Notes: generated by a model from the sequence alone, not told the origin. DNA of 64,000 bases from CAIUPE01 sp037131735 (GCA_037131735.1 JBAXQM010000001.1:62001-126000), one strand, 5' to 3'. Counted from the first letter of the stretch, positions 52,452-61,895 are shown. A program made the numbers and translations.

Positions 52452-52865
52452 CTAGATCACTTCAAGCTTGGCCCGAAGTGATGAGGGCATTCGGGCCGGC
52501 TTGCCATCAGCCACGAGCGCAACCAGAACCTCGGCCGTCATCAAGATCTCATCGCCCCGGAGAATGCGTTGATGAAGAGAAAGAGAAGCGCCTTTAATTG
52601 CGCCAATCCGCGTTTCGACCGTAATCATGTCGTCCATACGTGCAGGCTTTAGCCAATCAATCGCCATATGCCGCACGGCAAAGGCCAAAGCGCCGGTATC
52701 GCCATCACCAAACAAAGCCGCTTGATCAATGCCACGTGCACGCAATGTCTCTGTTCGCCCGCGCTCAAGAAAGCGAAGATAAGATGCGTGATAAACGACA
52801 CCCGAAAAATCAGTGTCCTCGTAATAAATCCGGATCACGAGCTGATGAGGCGCACTGATCTCCAC
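52452..52865 (-). CDS. ybgC: Acyl-CoA thioester hydrolase YbgC
   Basis: A 137-residue hotdog-fold thioesterase. YYEDTDFSGVVYHASYLRFLERGR contains the catalytic Asp of the 4-HBT/YbgC type. I place the start at a GTG at 52865, just 4 bp after the ruvB stop and preceded by GGAAGAGG; the longer in-frame reading to 52931 would overlap ruvB by 62 bp. It precedes tolQ as in most Tol operons. Confidence 0.87.
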   Translation of the reverse strand: MEISAPHQLVIRIYYEDTDFSGVVYHASYLRFLERGRTETLRARGIDQAALFGDGDTGALAFAVRHMAIDWLKPARMDDMITVETRIGAIKGASLSLHQRILRGDEILMTAEVLVALVADGKPARMPSSLRAKLEVI

Positions 52866-52869
52866 CGCT

Positions 52870-53904
52870 TCAGTCCTCTTCCGTGAAAAGACCAAATTGC
52901 GGGAGTTCGCGTTTGGGCTCCACGAGTCCAAGATGTTTGAAGGCCGGTGCCGTCAACACACGTCCACGCGGTGTTCTCTGCAAGAACCCTTGCTGAATGA
53001 GATAAGGCTCGATGATATCTTCAATCGCATCGCGTGGCTCTGAAAGGGCGGCGGCGATCGTTTCAATACCGACAGGTCCACCGCCAAAGCTTGTGGCAAC
53101 AAGATTCAAATAACGTTGATCCATTATATCAAGACCAATTGCATCGACATCAAGCATGCGCAAGGCTTTGTCGGCGATCGCACGTGTTACCGCCTCGACA
53201 CCATCAACGATGGCAAAGTCTCGCACACGCCGTAATAAACGACCCGCGATGCGCGGCGTACCACGGGCGCGTCGGGCAATTTCATTGGCGCCTTCATCGG
53301 TCATCGGAACGCCCAACACACGAGCGCCACGTCTGACAATGAGATCGAGTTCTTCAACCGTATAAAAATTCAACCGGATTGGAATACCAAAGCGATCGCG
53401 CAGAGGCGTTGTTAAGAGACCCGCGCGTGTGGTAGCGCCGACAAGTGTAAATTTCGCCAAGTCAATTTTAACAGAACGCGCTGCAGGGCCTTCACCAATA
53501 ATCAGATCAAGTTGAAAATCTTCCATCGCTGGATAAAGAATTTCTTCAACCGACGGATTGAGACGATGAATTTCATCGATGAATAAAACGTCACGCTCTT
53601 CGAGATTGGTCAGCTGCGCGGCCAGATCACCGGCTTTAGCAATCACGGGTCCTGACGTTGAACGAAAATTGACGCCCAATTCACGCGCTACAATTTGCGC
53701 TAATGTTGTCTTGCCCAAGCCGGGAGGGCCAACAAAAAGCACATGATCAAGTGCGTCTTTACGCGCTTTTGCTGCTTCAATAAAAACTTTCAAATTCGCA
53801 CGGGCGGCGGCCTGACCGGTAAAATCATCAAGCACTAAAGGGCGCAAAGACGTATCGAGATCGTCGTCACGTTTTTCAGATGTCATCAAACCGGGACGCG
53901 TCAC
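52870..53904 (-). CDS. ruvB: Holliday junction helicase RuvB
   Basis: A 344-residue AAA+ motor. Walker A is GPPGLGKTT (59-67), Walker B is VLFIDEIHRLNP, and the family-specific ATTRAGLLTTPLRDRFGI and the C-terminal winged helix GIETIAAALSEPRDAIED are present. It drives branch migration with RuvA. It starts at a GTG overlapping the ruvA stop; an ATG at 53886 is an alternative. Confidence 0.97.
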   Translation of the reverse strand: MTRPGLMTSEKRDDDLDTSLRPLVLDDFTGQAAARANLKVFIEAAKARKDALDHVLFVGPPGLGKTTLAQIVARELGVNFRSTSGPVIAKAGDLAAQLTNLEERDVLFIDEIHRLNPSVEEILYPAMEDFQLDLIIGEGPAARSVKIDLAKFTLVGATTRAGLLTTPLRDRFGIPIRLNFYTVEELDLIVRRGARVLGVPMTDEGANEIARRARGTPRIAGRLLRRVRDFAIVDGVEAVTRAIADKALRMLDVDAIGLDIMDQRYLNLVATSFGGGPVGIETIAAALSEPRDAIEDIIEPYLIQQGFLQRTPRGRVLTAPAFKHLGLVEPKRELPQFGLFTEED

Positions 53905-54515
53905 TTCGCCAACTCCTTAAGGCCCCGACGGATGAGCGCCGACGTTTCCGCATTATCGCCCAATACTTTCACTGCTGCGGCAATCGCTGTCATAGAAGAG
54001 GCTTGCGGATAACCAAGATTAGAAAGAGCGGAGATCGCATCGGCAACGGGTTTTGGTGCCGCACGCTCTGCAACAGATGTCGCGAGTGTTGAAAGACCCA
54101 AATCAATCGCTGTCAACGCGGGTGACTTATCTTTCAATTCGGTCACGATGCGTTGCGCGAGTTTTGGACCTACGCCGGGCGCGCGACCAATCATCGCTTT
54201 GTCTTGTGTTCCGATCGCTGTTGCGATCTCACCGCCCGACAAAATGGACAAAATTGCCAGAGCAACTTTAGCGCCAACACCTTGTACGCTTTGGAGTAGA
54301 CGGAACCATTCGCGTTCTTGTTCTGTCATAAATCCGAAAAGCCTGATCGCGTCTTCACGAACTTGCGTTTCGATATGCAACGTTACCGCTTCACCCTGAT
54401 GCAAACTTTGCAATGTGCGCGAGGATGCTTGCACGACATAACCAACGCCATGAACATCGATGATCGCATGATCGTCACCGATACCGTCGATTACGCCCTT
54501 GAGTTTACCAATCAT
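53901..54515 (-). CDS. ruvA: Holliday junction protein RuvA
   Basis: A 204-residue RuvA with the N-terminal OB domain MIGKLKGVIDGIGDDHAIID. The helix-hairpin-helix pair is LLQSVQGVGAKVALAIL and GRAPGVGPKLAQRIVTELK. The C-terminal RuvB-binding domain is ALSNLGYPQASSMTAIAAAV. Its start overlaps the stop of the upstream FMN-binding gene, which lies between ruvC and ruvA. Confidence 0.97.
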   Translation of the reverse strand: MIGKLKGVIDGIGDDHAIIDVHGVGYVVQASSRTLQSLHQGEAVTLHIETQVREDAIRLFGFMTEQEREWFRLLQSVQGVGAKVALAILSILSGGEIATAIGTQDKAMIGRAPGVGPKLAQRIVTELKDKSPALTAIDLGLSTLATSVAERAAPKPVADAISALSNLGYPQASSMTAIAAAVKVLGDNAETSALIRRGLKELAK

Positions 54516-55171
54516 GATGAGGCCTCTGCGCCTTTAGGGCGTAACTTCTCTTCAACAAGAAGAGCCATCTCATGGGCCTCTTGCTCTTGATGAGCGCGCA
54601 ACCCTTCAACGACCCCTTCACGATCGGCTTCAGTGCGGTTCTGGCTCACTTTCCATTTTCCCATCATCGCGTTGATGGTAATTTCAATGCCAACAATGCC
54701 ACGCATTTGGGCGTCAATATAAGGGGTGGGCGCATCATCAACCGCCCAGGGCTTTGGATAAGCGCCTTCCATCATTTCAGTAAGATCGCGAATCTGTCGA
54801 GCAAGCCAAGCACCATCATCCTTCACATAGGCGCGGCCTTTAACTTGAACCATCGCATAATTCCACGTCGGAACGACTTTGCCCGTCTCACGCTTCGTTT
54901 CATACCAACCGGGATGAACATAATGTTGCGCGCCTTGGAAAACGATCAGCGCGTCGAGCCCATCGCCAATCTCTTTCCATTGGCCATTTGCCCGCGCGAC
55001 GTGGCAGCGGAGCACGCCCTGTTCACCGGCCTCAGGATCGAGAATGAATGGGATGGGATTAGCCGTCAGACCGCTAGCGCTGCTCGTAATCAAGAGCCCT
55101 AGCGGAAAGGCACGAATAAGACCCTGCATCGCCAGCGGGCTGTCTTCATTGAAATGGGGCGGTTGATACAT
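54512..55171 (-). CDS. PaiB-like FMN-binding protein
   Basis: A 219-residue protein of the PaiB/FMN-binding split-barrel family. It begins MYQPPHFNEDSP, as PaiB does, and has GLLITSSASGLTANPIPFIL, NGQWK and the HPGWYETKRETGKVVPTWNYA motif, then IVGIEITINAMMGKWKVSQN. Some members repress sporulation genes in Bacillus; others may use FMN in redox chemistry. Its stop overlaps the ruvA ATG by four bases, so it is tied to ruvA expression. Start chosen at the family MYQPP methionine. Confidence 0.85.
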   Translation of the reverse strand: MYQPPHFNEDSPLAMQGLIRAFPLGLLITSSASGLTANPIPFILDPEAGEQGVLRCHVARANGQWKEIGDGLDALIVFQGAQHYVHPGWYETKRETGKVVPTWNYAMVQVKGRAYVKDDGAWLARQIRDLTEMMEGAYPKPWAVDDAPTPYIDAQMRGIVGIEITINAMMGKWKVSQNRTEADREGVVEGLRAHQEQEAHEMALLVEEKLRPKGAEASS

Positions 55172-55271
55172 GGAGATCTGAATGAAGGAGGAGAACGAAA
55201 GGAGAATATAGACGGATTCGGAATAGATAACAGAGCGCTCGTTCGCAATTACAAAAAAATTCAAAAAGCCA

Positions 55272-55766
55272 TTAGCCTTTTAAGCGCTGCGCGAGGCCCC
55301 GATGCTGTGCGTGGGTCATCGCAATAGCCAAGGCATCGGCAGCATCCGGTGTTTTAGCATCCGATTTCGGTAGAAGCACTTTGACCATCATATGGATTTG
55401 ATCTTTGTCAGCATGGCCTGCGCCTACTATCGTTTTTTTGATGAGGTTCGGCGCATATTCGGCTACAGAAAGCCCCGCGAGCGCGGGAACAAGAAGCGCG
55501 ATGCCGCGCGCATGACCGAGCTTCAACGTGGCGCGAGCATCTTTGTTGACAAAGGTTTCTTCAACGGCTGCCTCATCGGGCGTGTAAGATGCCACGATCT
55601 CACTCAACCCTTCATGAAGTTGTTTTAGCCTTTCGGCTAAAGATTTTTTTTCATCCGATTTGATTGTGCCGCACGCGATAAAAGAGAGCTTTGATCCGTC
55701 CTGCGTAATCAGTCCCCAGCCCGTGTTACGAAGGCCGGGATCGATTCCGAGGATGCGGACACTCAT
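55272..55766 (-). CDS. ruvC: Holliday junction endonuclease RuvC
   Basis: A 164-residue resolvase with the RNase H-like fold. MSVRILGIDPGLRNTGWG has the first catalytic Asp (Asp9); AAVEETFVNKDARATLKLG and the terminal DAADALAIAMTHAQ supply the other acidic residues. It cuts junctions with RuvAB. The ATG at 55766 follows the yebC stop with no overlap, so it is preferred to a start at 55778. Confidence 0.96.
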   Translation of the reverse strand: MSVRILGIDPGLRNTGWGLITQDGSKLSFIACGTIKSDEKKSLAERLKQLHEGLSEIVASYTPDEAAVEETFVNKDARATLKLGHARGIALLVPALAGLSVAEYAPNLIKKTIVGAGHADKDQIHMMVKVLLPKSDAKTPDAADALAIAMTHAQHRGLAQRLKG

Positions 55767-55767
55767 C

Positions 55768-56514
55768 TTATCCGCCAAGCTTGGCGATCAAGGCATCAGA
55801 AAATTCGGCGTTTGAGAACACACGTTGCACATCGTCATTCTCTTCGAGAGTGTCGAGAAGCTTCATGATTTTTTCACCCGCTTCATCATCGACGGCAATC
55901 ATATTTTGTGGCCGCCAGACAAGGCCTGCCTTGCGCGGCTCACCAAATTTATCTTCAAGCGCTTTCGCAACATCGCGCAATGATTCCATGGCTGTAACAA
56001 TTTCGTGGCCATGTTCTGATGAAGAGACATCATCAGCGCCGGCTTCGATGGCGGCTTCCATCATCTGATCTTCGCCCGCAACTTTGACATCGAATTCGAC
56101 AACGCCCACGCGATCAAACATGAAAGAGACCGCACCGGTTTCAGCAAGCGCGCCGCCCGCCTTTGTAAAATAAGAGCGCACTTCAGATGCGGTACGATTG
56201 CGATTATCTGTCAAAGCTTCAATGACGACCGCAACGCCACCAGGCGCATACCCTTCATAACGAATTTCTTCGTAGTTTTCAGCGTCACCGCCCAATGCTT
56301 TTTTGATTGCGCGTTCAATATTGTCTTTGGGCATATTTTCAGCGCGCGCGGCTTGAATAGCTGCACGCAAACGCGGATTCATATTCGGATCAGGCAAGCC
56401 CATTTTAGCCGAGACAGTGATTTCGCGCGCCAGTTTTGAAAACATTTTAGAGCGCATCGCATCCTGCTTGCCCTTGCGATGCATGATGTTCTTAAACTGG
56501 GAATGGCCGGCCAT
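55768..56514 (-). CDS. YebC/PmpR (TACO1) family protein
   Basis: A 248-residue YebC protein with MAGHSQFKNIMHRKGKQDA, the KDNIERAIKKALGG loop and YEGYAPGGVAVVIEALTDNRNRT. Members bind the ribosome and relieve polyproline stalling, or act as transcription regulators. It immediately precedes ruvC. Confidence 0.95.
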   Translation of the reverse strand: MAGHSQFKNIMHRKGKQDAMRSKMFSKLAREITVSAKMGLPDPNMNPRLRAAIQAARAENMPKDNIERAIKKALGGDAENYEEIRYEGYAPGGVAVVIEALTDNRNRTASEVRSYFTKAGGALAETGAVSFMFDRVGVVEFDVKVAGEDQMMEAAIEAGADDVSSSEHGHEIVTAMESLRDVAKALEDKFGEPRKAGLVWRPQNMIAVDDEAGEKIMKLLDTLEENDDVQRVFSNAEFSDALIAKLGG

Positions 56515-56618
56515 GTGCTAAATCCATCTGCTATGTCGATGCCGAAGTCTAATCGGCTAAAATCAAATCCGGCGCGCTTATAGAACCCCCTCTTTGGAAA
56601 GAAAAGGCGCGCCGCCTT

Positions 56619-57446
56619 TTATCGAAGCTCCCAAAAATCGGGCAGAGCGGGCGCGAGCCCTGGTCCAATCCGCACCGGCGCAATATCAATCGCTAATCCG
56701 GTCTCATCATCCGTTTCAACGGCGATGCCGGAAAGCGTACCCTCGCCATCGGCCGCCTCTAGCCGCGCGCCGGGCGTCTTCTCGACAAAGCGGCGCACGG
56801 CTTCTTCATGCGCCATGCCGAGAATCGAATCATAATCCCCGCACATTCCTGCATCCGACAAATAGCCCGTGCCTCCCGGCAAGATCCGATGATCGGAGGT
56901 CGGAACATGGGTATGAGTGCCGACAACGAGCGAGACCCGACCGTCGAGATAGCGGCCCATCGCCTGTTTTTCGCTCGTCGCCTCACCATGAAAATCGACG
57001 AGAATCGCGTCGGACATCTGCCCTAAGGGGGCTTCCGTCACCGCACGATCAACCGCCGCAAAAGGATCGTCGAGCGCATCCATATAAAGCCGCGCCATGG
57101 CGTTAATCACCAACACGCGCGCGCCGGATTCGGTTTCAATCATTGTCGCGCCGCGACCCGGGGTCGTTATTGGATAATTGATCGGACGAAGGAGTTTCGG
57201 CTGCCGCTCTATAAAAACAAGTGCCTCGCGCTGATCGAAAGAATGATTGCCAAGGGTAATGGCGTCAGCGCCGGCATCTAAAAGATCGTTGCAAATCGTC
57301 TCGGTAATGCCGAACCCGCCCGCGGCATTCTCGCCATTGATCACAACACAATCGAGTGACCAGCGACGGCGCAGGCCCGGAAGCGCATCAAGAACGGCAT
57401 GTCGCCCCGATCGACCCACAATATCGCCGAGAAACAGAAGACGCAT
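56619..57446 (-). CDS. YmdB-family metallophosphoesterase
   Basis: A 275-residue TIGR00282/YmdB phosphoesterase. The metal and phosphate residues appear in RLLFLGDIVGRSGR, VINGENAAGG, TLGNHSFDQ and the late GTHTHVPTSD. Relatives hydrolyse 2',3'-cyclic nucleotides or other phosphoesters. The ATG at 57446 (MRLLFLGD) begins the domain; upstream residues do not belong to the family. Upstream of yebC. Confidence 0.9.
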   Translation of the reverse strand: MRLLFLGDIVGRSGRHAVLDALPGLRRRWSLDCVVINGENAAGGFGITETICNDLLDAGADAITLGNHSFDQREALVFIERQPKLLRPINYPITTPGRGATMIETESGARVLVINAMARLYMDALDDPFAAVDRAVTEAPLGQMSDAILVDFHGEATSEKQAMGRYLDGRVSLVVGTHTHVPTSDHRILPGGTGYLSDAGMCGDYDSILGMAHEEAVRRFVEKTPGARLEAADGEGTLSGIAVETDDETGLAIDIAPVRIGPGLAPALPDFWELR

Positions 57447-57607
57447 CGACAAGAAACTCCCTAGCTCGTCACCCTTTCCTTGCATGACGTCGCCCGTCTG
57501 TCATGCGGATTCAAAAGGCGGCTTTTAGTCACGCTCACATTGATCGAAAGCGTGTGATGCGATAGAGGATCATCAAAGGTTCAACCGCAGAATAAATGAG
57601 GGATTTC

Positions 57608-57748
57608 ATGGCCAGCCACGATCACGCCGCGTCAGGAATGGATTACGCCGAACATGAGCGGACCTATGGCCGCTTTGTCGGTTTCGTAAAATGGGGCACG
57701 ATTGCCGTTACGGCTCTTTTGATTGTGATGGCCCTCACCCTGATCTGA
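57608..57748 (+). CDS. aa3-type cytochrome c oxidase subunit IV-like small protein
   Basis: A 46-residue protein, MASHDHAASGMDYAEHERTY then a single membrane helix (about 27-45) starting FVKWGTIAV. MDYAEHERTYxxF...KWG is the signature of the aa3-type oxidase subunit IV family of alphaproteobacteria. It sits 70 bp before pntAA. In Paracoccus the homologue is a single-helix oxidase subunit of unclear role. Confidence 0.8.
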   Translation: MASHDHAASGMDYAEHERTYGRFVGFVKWGTIAVTALLIVMALTLI

Positions 57749-57818
57749 TCGCCTTTCAGGTCGTAGGCCTGAAATATCATCCATTTCACCGGATCGATCG
57801 AGACAGACAGGGATTACC

Positions 57819-58958
57819 ATGAAAATCGCCGTCATTTCCGAAACCGCCGCGCTCGAAACCCGCGTGGCGGCTACCCCTGAAACCATCAAGAAACTCATTG
57901 GGCTCGGTGCAAGCGTCTCGATTGAGGCGGGCGCAGGCAGGCATTCGGGCATTCCAGATTCAGATTTCGTGGCCGCAGGCGCGACCATTGCCGGATCGGC
58001 CAAGGACGCGCTCGCTGACGCGGCCGTGATTTTGAAGGTGCGCCGCCCGACAGAGGGCGAACTGGGCCTTATACCCAAGGGCGCCCTCGTTCTGGCCATT
58101 ATGGACCCCTATGACTCAGCAGAAGCGCTTCAATCCATGGCAAAAGCCGGCCTTTCGGCCTTTTCGATGGAATTGATGCCGCGCATTACCCGCGCGCAGG
58201 TCATGGATGTGCTCTCGAGCCAGGCCAATCTCGCCGGTTATCGGGCTGTCATCGACGCGTCTTCGGCCTATGGCCGGGGTATGCCGATGATGATGACGGC
58301 GGCAGGTACCGTTCCAGCCGCCAAGGTCTTCGTGATGGGCGCGGGCGTTGCCGGCCTTCAGGCCATCGCCACCGCACGCCGCCTCGGCGCGATTGTCACC
58401 GCGACGGATGTGCGCCCTGCCGCCAAGGAACAGGTCGCCTCTTTGGGTGCTAAATTCATCGCGGTCGAGGATGAAGAATTCAAACAGGCCGAAACCGCTG
58501 CGGGCTATGCCAAGCCGATGTCAGCCGAATATCAGGCCAAACAGGCAGCCCTCGTCGCCTCACATATCGCCAAGCAGGACATTGTAATCACCACCGCTTT
58601 GATCCCCGGACGTCCGGCTCCCAAACTTGTGAGCGAAGATATGGTGAAATCGATGCGTGCGGGTTCAGTCATCGTCGACCTCGCGGTCGAGCGCGGGGGC
58701 AATGTAGCGCTTTCGAAAGCAGGCGAGACTGTCGTGACCGAAAATGGTGTCTCGATCCTTGGACCGCTTAATCTCCCTGGTCGTATCGCGGCCAGCGCCT
58801 CCGCACTCTACGCGAAGAATCTGTTCTCCTTCTTTGAGACTATGGTCGACAAGAAGGAAAAGACACTTGCTATCAATTGGGATGATGAACTCGTCAAAGC
58901 GACGCTGCTGACGCGCGACGGTTCTGTTGTCCATCCGAATTTCCAGCCCAAATCCTGA
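57819..58958 (+). CDS. pntAA: NAD(P) transhydrogenase alpha subunit, NAD-binding part
   Basis: A 379-residue subunit (domain I) that binds NAD(H). It has the alanine dehydrogenase-like fold with VMGAGVAGLQAIATARRLGA as the dinucleotide motif, RPAAKEQVASLGAKFI, and ITTALIPGRPAPKL. It begins the split three-gene transhydrogenase used by alphaproteobacteria such as Rhodospirillum. pntAB follows after 16 bp. Confidence 0.96.
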   Translation: MKIAVISETAALETRVAATPETIKKLIGLGASVSIEAGAGRHSGIPDSDFVAAGATIAGSAKDALADAAVILKVRRPTEGELGLIPKGALVLAIMDPYDSAEALQSMAKAGLSAFSMELMPRITRAQVMDVLSSQANLAGYRAVIDASSAYGRGMPMMMTAAGTVPAAKVFVMGAGVAGLQAIATARRLGAIVTATDVRPAAKEQVASLGAKFIAVEDEEFKQAETAAGYAKPMSAEYQAKQAALVASHIAKQDIVITTALIPGRPAPKLVSEDMVKSMRAGSVIVDLAVERGGNVALSKAGETVVTENGVSILGPLNLPGRIAASASALYAKNLFSFFETMVDKKEKTLAINWDDELVKATLLTRDGSVVHPNFQPKS

Positions 58959-58974
58959 TTTTACGGAGTCTCGC

Positions 58975-59424
58975 ATGGCGACCGACACCGCTCAAATGCT
59001 GCACGACAAAGCGGCGGCTCTTGCCGATGCCGCAAAGGATCTCGCCGATATGGCGCAAGGTCTTGCAACCCAAGCCGGATCGATTGCGGGCGCGGCCGCC
59101 CAAGGTGCCAGTGGTGGCGCAATTGATCCCTTCGTCTTCGAATTCGCACTTTTCATTCTCGCGGTATTCGTCGGTTATTTCGTCGTATGGGCTGTCACAC
59201 CGGCTCTTCATACGCCGCTGATGTCGGTCACGAATGCTATCTCTTCAGTGATTGTTGTCGGTGCGCTTCTCGCCATTGGTGTTGATGCATCGACGGCCGG
59301 TGAAGATGGCGCATTACCCGCGCGACTCTTCGGCCTGGGCGCTTTGATCCTTGCCAGCGTGAATATCTTCGGTGGGTTTCTTGTGACCCAACGCATGCTC
59401 GCAATGTATAAGAAGAAGGGATAA
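58975..59424 (+). CDS. pntAB: NAD(P) transhydrogenase alpha subunit, membrane part
   Basis: A 149-residue subunit. After an Ala-rich soluble N-terminus (1-45), four hydrophobic segments include FVGYFVVWAVTPALHTPLMSV, the PntA membrane motif, and NIFGGFLVTQRML. It starts at the ATG at 58975 after GGAG; an in-frame upstream reading overlaps pntAA. pntB follows after 4 bp. Confidence 0.93.
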   Translation: MATDTAQMLHDKAAALADAAKDLADMAQGLATQAGSIAGAAAQGASGGAIDPFVFEFALFILAVFVGYFVVWAVTPALHTPLMSVTNAISSVIVVGALLAIGVDASTAGEDGALPARLFGLGALILASVNIFGGFLVTQRMLAMYKKKG

Positions 59425-59428
59425 GCCC

Positions 59429-60835
59429 ATGTCCGGCAATATTGCAGCCCTTCTTTATCTCATATCAGGCGTTCTCTTCATTCTTGCATTGCGTGGACTC
59501 TCTTCACCCGCATCATCACGACAAGGCAATTTTTTCGGCATGATCGGCATGGCGATTGCCATGGTGACAACCTTGCTGATTTCTCCGCCAACGAGTGTGA
59601 TCGGTTGGGGACTGTTGATTGCTGGTCTTGCGATTGGTGGTGGCTTCGGTGCGATTCTCGCACGACGCATTGCGATGACGGCGATGCCGCAACTTGTCGC
59701 GTTTTTCCATTCGCTCGTTGGTCTTGCGGCGGTGTTTGTTGCTGCGGGTGCGCTTTATGCGCCTGAAGCATTCCATATCGCGACGGCAAATGGCGGAATT
59801 AAAGTTGCCAGCATTGTCGAAATGTCGCTCGGCGTTGCGATCGGTGCGATCACATTCACTGGCTCCATCATCGCGTTTTTGAAATTGAACGGCAATATGA
59901 GCGGCAAGCCCATCATGTTGCCAAGCCGTCATCTCATCAATATTGCTTTGGCAGTCGGTCTTGTTGTCTTGATCATCTTATTCATGATCTCGCAAAGTAC
60001 AGTCTTCTTCTGGCCGATCACACTCGTTGCCCTTTTGCTTGGCATTTTGATCATCATTCCGATTGGTGGCGCGGATATGCCGGTCGTCGTGTCGATGCTC
60101 AATTCCTATTCGGGTTGGGCGGCGGCAGGTATCGGCTTTACGCTTTCGAATATGGCGCTCATCATCACGGGGGCTCTCGTTGGCTCATCAGGAGCTATTC
60201 TCTCTTACATCATGTGTAAGGGCATGAACCGTTCTTTCTTCTCGGTTATTCTCGGTGGCTTTGGCGGCGAGACAAGCGGCGCAGCGGCAGGTCATGTTGA
60301 AACGCGGCCTGTAAAACAAGGCTCAGCCGATGACGCGGCTTTCATGATGAAGAATGCTTCAAGTGTGATCATCGTTCCGGGATATGGAATGGCGGTGGCA
60401 CAGGCTCAACATGCGCTTCGTGAAATGGCTGATCTTCTAAAAAAGGAAGGTGTCGAAGTAAAATATGCCATTCATCCGGTCGCTGGTCGTATGCCCGGTC
60501 ACATGAACGTGCTGCTTGCTGAAGCAAATGTGCCTTATGATGAAGTCTTCGAACTTGAAGATATCAATTCAGAATTCGCACAAGCTGATGTTGCCTTTGT
60601 CATCGGCGCGAATGACGTGACAAATCCTGCAGCAAAAACTGATCCGCAATCGCCCATCTTTGGTATGCCCATTCTCGATGTTGAGAAGGCAAAGACTGTC
60701 CTCTTCATCAAACGTGGGATGGGCTCGGGCTATGCCGGTGTTGAGAACGAATTGTTCTTCAAAGACAATACGCTGATGCTCTTTGCTGACGCAAAGAAGA
60801 TGGTGGAAGACATCAATAAGGCGATGGCGCACTAA
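59429..60835 (+). CDS. pntB: NAD(P) transhydrogenase beta subunit
   Basis: A 468-residue subunit with about eight membrane helices (domain II) then domain III, which binds NADP(H): IIVPGYGMAVAQAQHALREM, YAIHPVAGRMPGHMNVLLAEA and VIGANDVTNPAAKTDP. The enzyme uses the proton gradient to make NADPH. It ends at a hairpin shared with the convergent TPR gene. Confidence 0.97.
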   Translation: MSGNIAALLYLISGVLFILALRGLSSPASSRQGNFFGMIGMAIAMVTTLLISPPTSVIGWGLLIAGLAIGGGFGAILARRIAMTAMPQLVAFFHSLVGLAAVFVAAGALYAPEAFHIATANGGIKVASIVEMSLGVAIGAITFTGSIIAFLKLNGNMSGKPIMLPSRHLINIALAVGLVVLIILFMISQSTVFFWPITLVALLLGILIIIPIGGADMPVVVSMLNSYSGWAAAGIGFTLSNMALIITGALVGSSGAILSYIMCKGMNRSFFSVILGGFGGETSGAAAGHVETRPVKQGSADDAAFMMKNASSVIIVPGYGMAVAQAQHALREMADLLKKEGVEVKYAIHPVAGRMPGHMNVLLAEANVPYDEVFELEDINSEFAQADVAFVIGANDVTNPAAKTDPQSPIFGMPILDVEKAKTVLFIKRGMGSGYAGVENELFFKDNTLMLFADAKKMVEDINKAMAH

Positions 60836-60840
60836 TTAGA

Positions 60841-60877
60841 TTGAGGAGTCGAAAAGCACATCGTCTCGACTCCTCAA
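60841..60877. terminator. Bidirectional terminator between pntB and the TPR gene
   Basis: TTGAGGAGTCGA (60841-60852) and TCGACTCCTCAA (60866-60877) are perfect 12-bp inverted repeats with a 13-base loop, between converging genes. U-runs are short. Confidence 0.75.
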
Positions 60878-60886
60878 TAATAGCGG

Positions 60887-61765
60887 TCAGAAGAGTTTCT
60901 TTCCGAATAATCCGCCGCCACTTTTTTCACCGCCGGACAAACGAGTCAGCGATTCGCGCGCGGCGGTATTATTTACATCGACAGCAAGCGCGCGATTATA
61001 AGCTTCGATCGCGGCATCTTTTGCGCCTTTTTTCTCATTGGCCTGTCCAAGCCCCAACCAGCCATCGACGAGATCAGCATTCACATTGAGGCACGCATTG
61101 AAGTCTTCAATTGCTGAATCATATTTTCCAAGCACGATCAGGCTTTGTCCGCGTGCAAGATAGGGGGCGGCAACAAAAGGATCGCGATCAATGGCCGCGT
61201 CGAAATCATTCGTCGCCTTCTTATGAAGACCTTGCTTTTGGAAAATCAAACCACGCGCGTGATAGGCTTGCGCCGACTCTGGATTAAGTTTGATGGCTTG
61301 TGTCAGATCGGCAATGGCTTCAGGAAATTTATTCAGAGAACGATAAAGATTTCCACGTCCGAGATAAGCGGCGCCATAAGACACGCTGGATGAAATTGCA
61401 CGATTGAAATCATTTAACGCGAGATCGTCTTCGCCCGTCTGACGATAAGCGAGTGCGCGGTTTGTGTAGGCGGCTGCATAACCGGGCTTCAGCTCAATCG
61501 CTTTTGAAAAATCGTCTTCGGCTTCGATATATTTTCCAATGCGCGCGAGAGCAGCACCGCGCGTATTATAGGCCGTTGCATCTTTAGGATTGCTCTCAAT
61601 CACCGCCGTGAGCGATTCGATATTCACTTTAGCGGTATCAAGATCCTTATCCATTTCAGCAACGGAAACGATAGGCCCCGGAGCCGTTGTCGTTGAACAG
61701 GCCGCCAGAAAAAGGCAGAGCGAACTGATCACTATTCCACGAGAAAAAATATCGATCCGATTCAT
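60887..61765 (-). CDS. TPR-repeat lipoprotein
   Basis: A 292-residue lipoprotein: signal peptide with lipobox LAAC (Cys23). From about residue 50, six or seven tandem TPR units follow (DATAYNTRGAALARIGKYIE, AAYTNRALAYRQTGEDDLAL and similar). NlpI-like in general layout. It likely scaffolds envelope enzymes in the periplasm; the partners are unknown. Confidence 0.82.
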   Translation of the reverse strand: MNRIDIFSRGIVISSLCLFLAACSTTTAPGPIVSVAEMDKDLDTAKVNIESLTAVIESNPKDATAYNTRGAALARIGKYIEAEDDFSKAIELKPGYAAAYTNRALAYRQTGEDDLALNDFNRAISSSVSYGAAYLGRGNLYRSLNKFPEAIADLTQAIKLNPESAQAYHARGLIFQKQGLHKKATNDFDAAIDRDPFVAAPYLARGQSLIVLGKYDSAIEDFNACLNVNADLVDGWLGLGQANEKKGAKDAAIEAYNRALAVDVNNTAARESLTRLSGGEKSGGGLFGKKLF

Positions 61766-61868
61766 TTTTCTATCCGCCTGCTAATATTCACGTTCGGGAA
61801 AGGAAATGTCATCTTTGTTAATCGTAAGAAGTTCTGATGACCGACGCAAGAAAGTTGGCACTAGAATC

Positions 61869-61895
61869 AAAAAGGGCGCCCCAAGAGGAACGCCC
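61869..61895 (-). terminator. Intrinsic terminator of rpsU
   Basis: On the minus strand GGGCGTTCC pairs with GGGGCGCCC around TCTT, with two G-T pairs, followed by TTTTT. It lies 28 bp beyond the rpsU stop. Confidence 0.8.
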
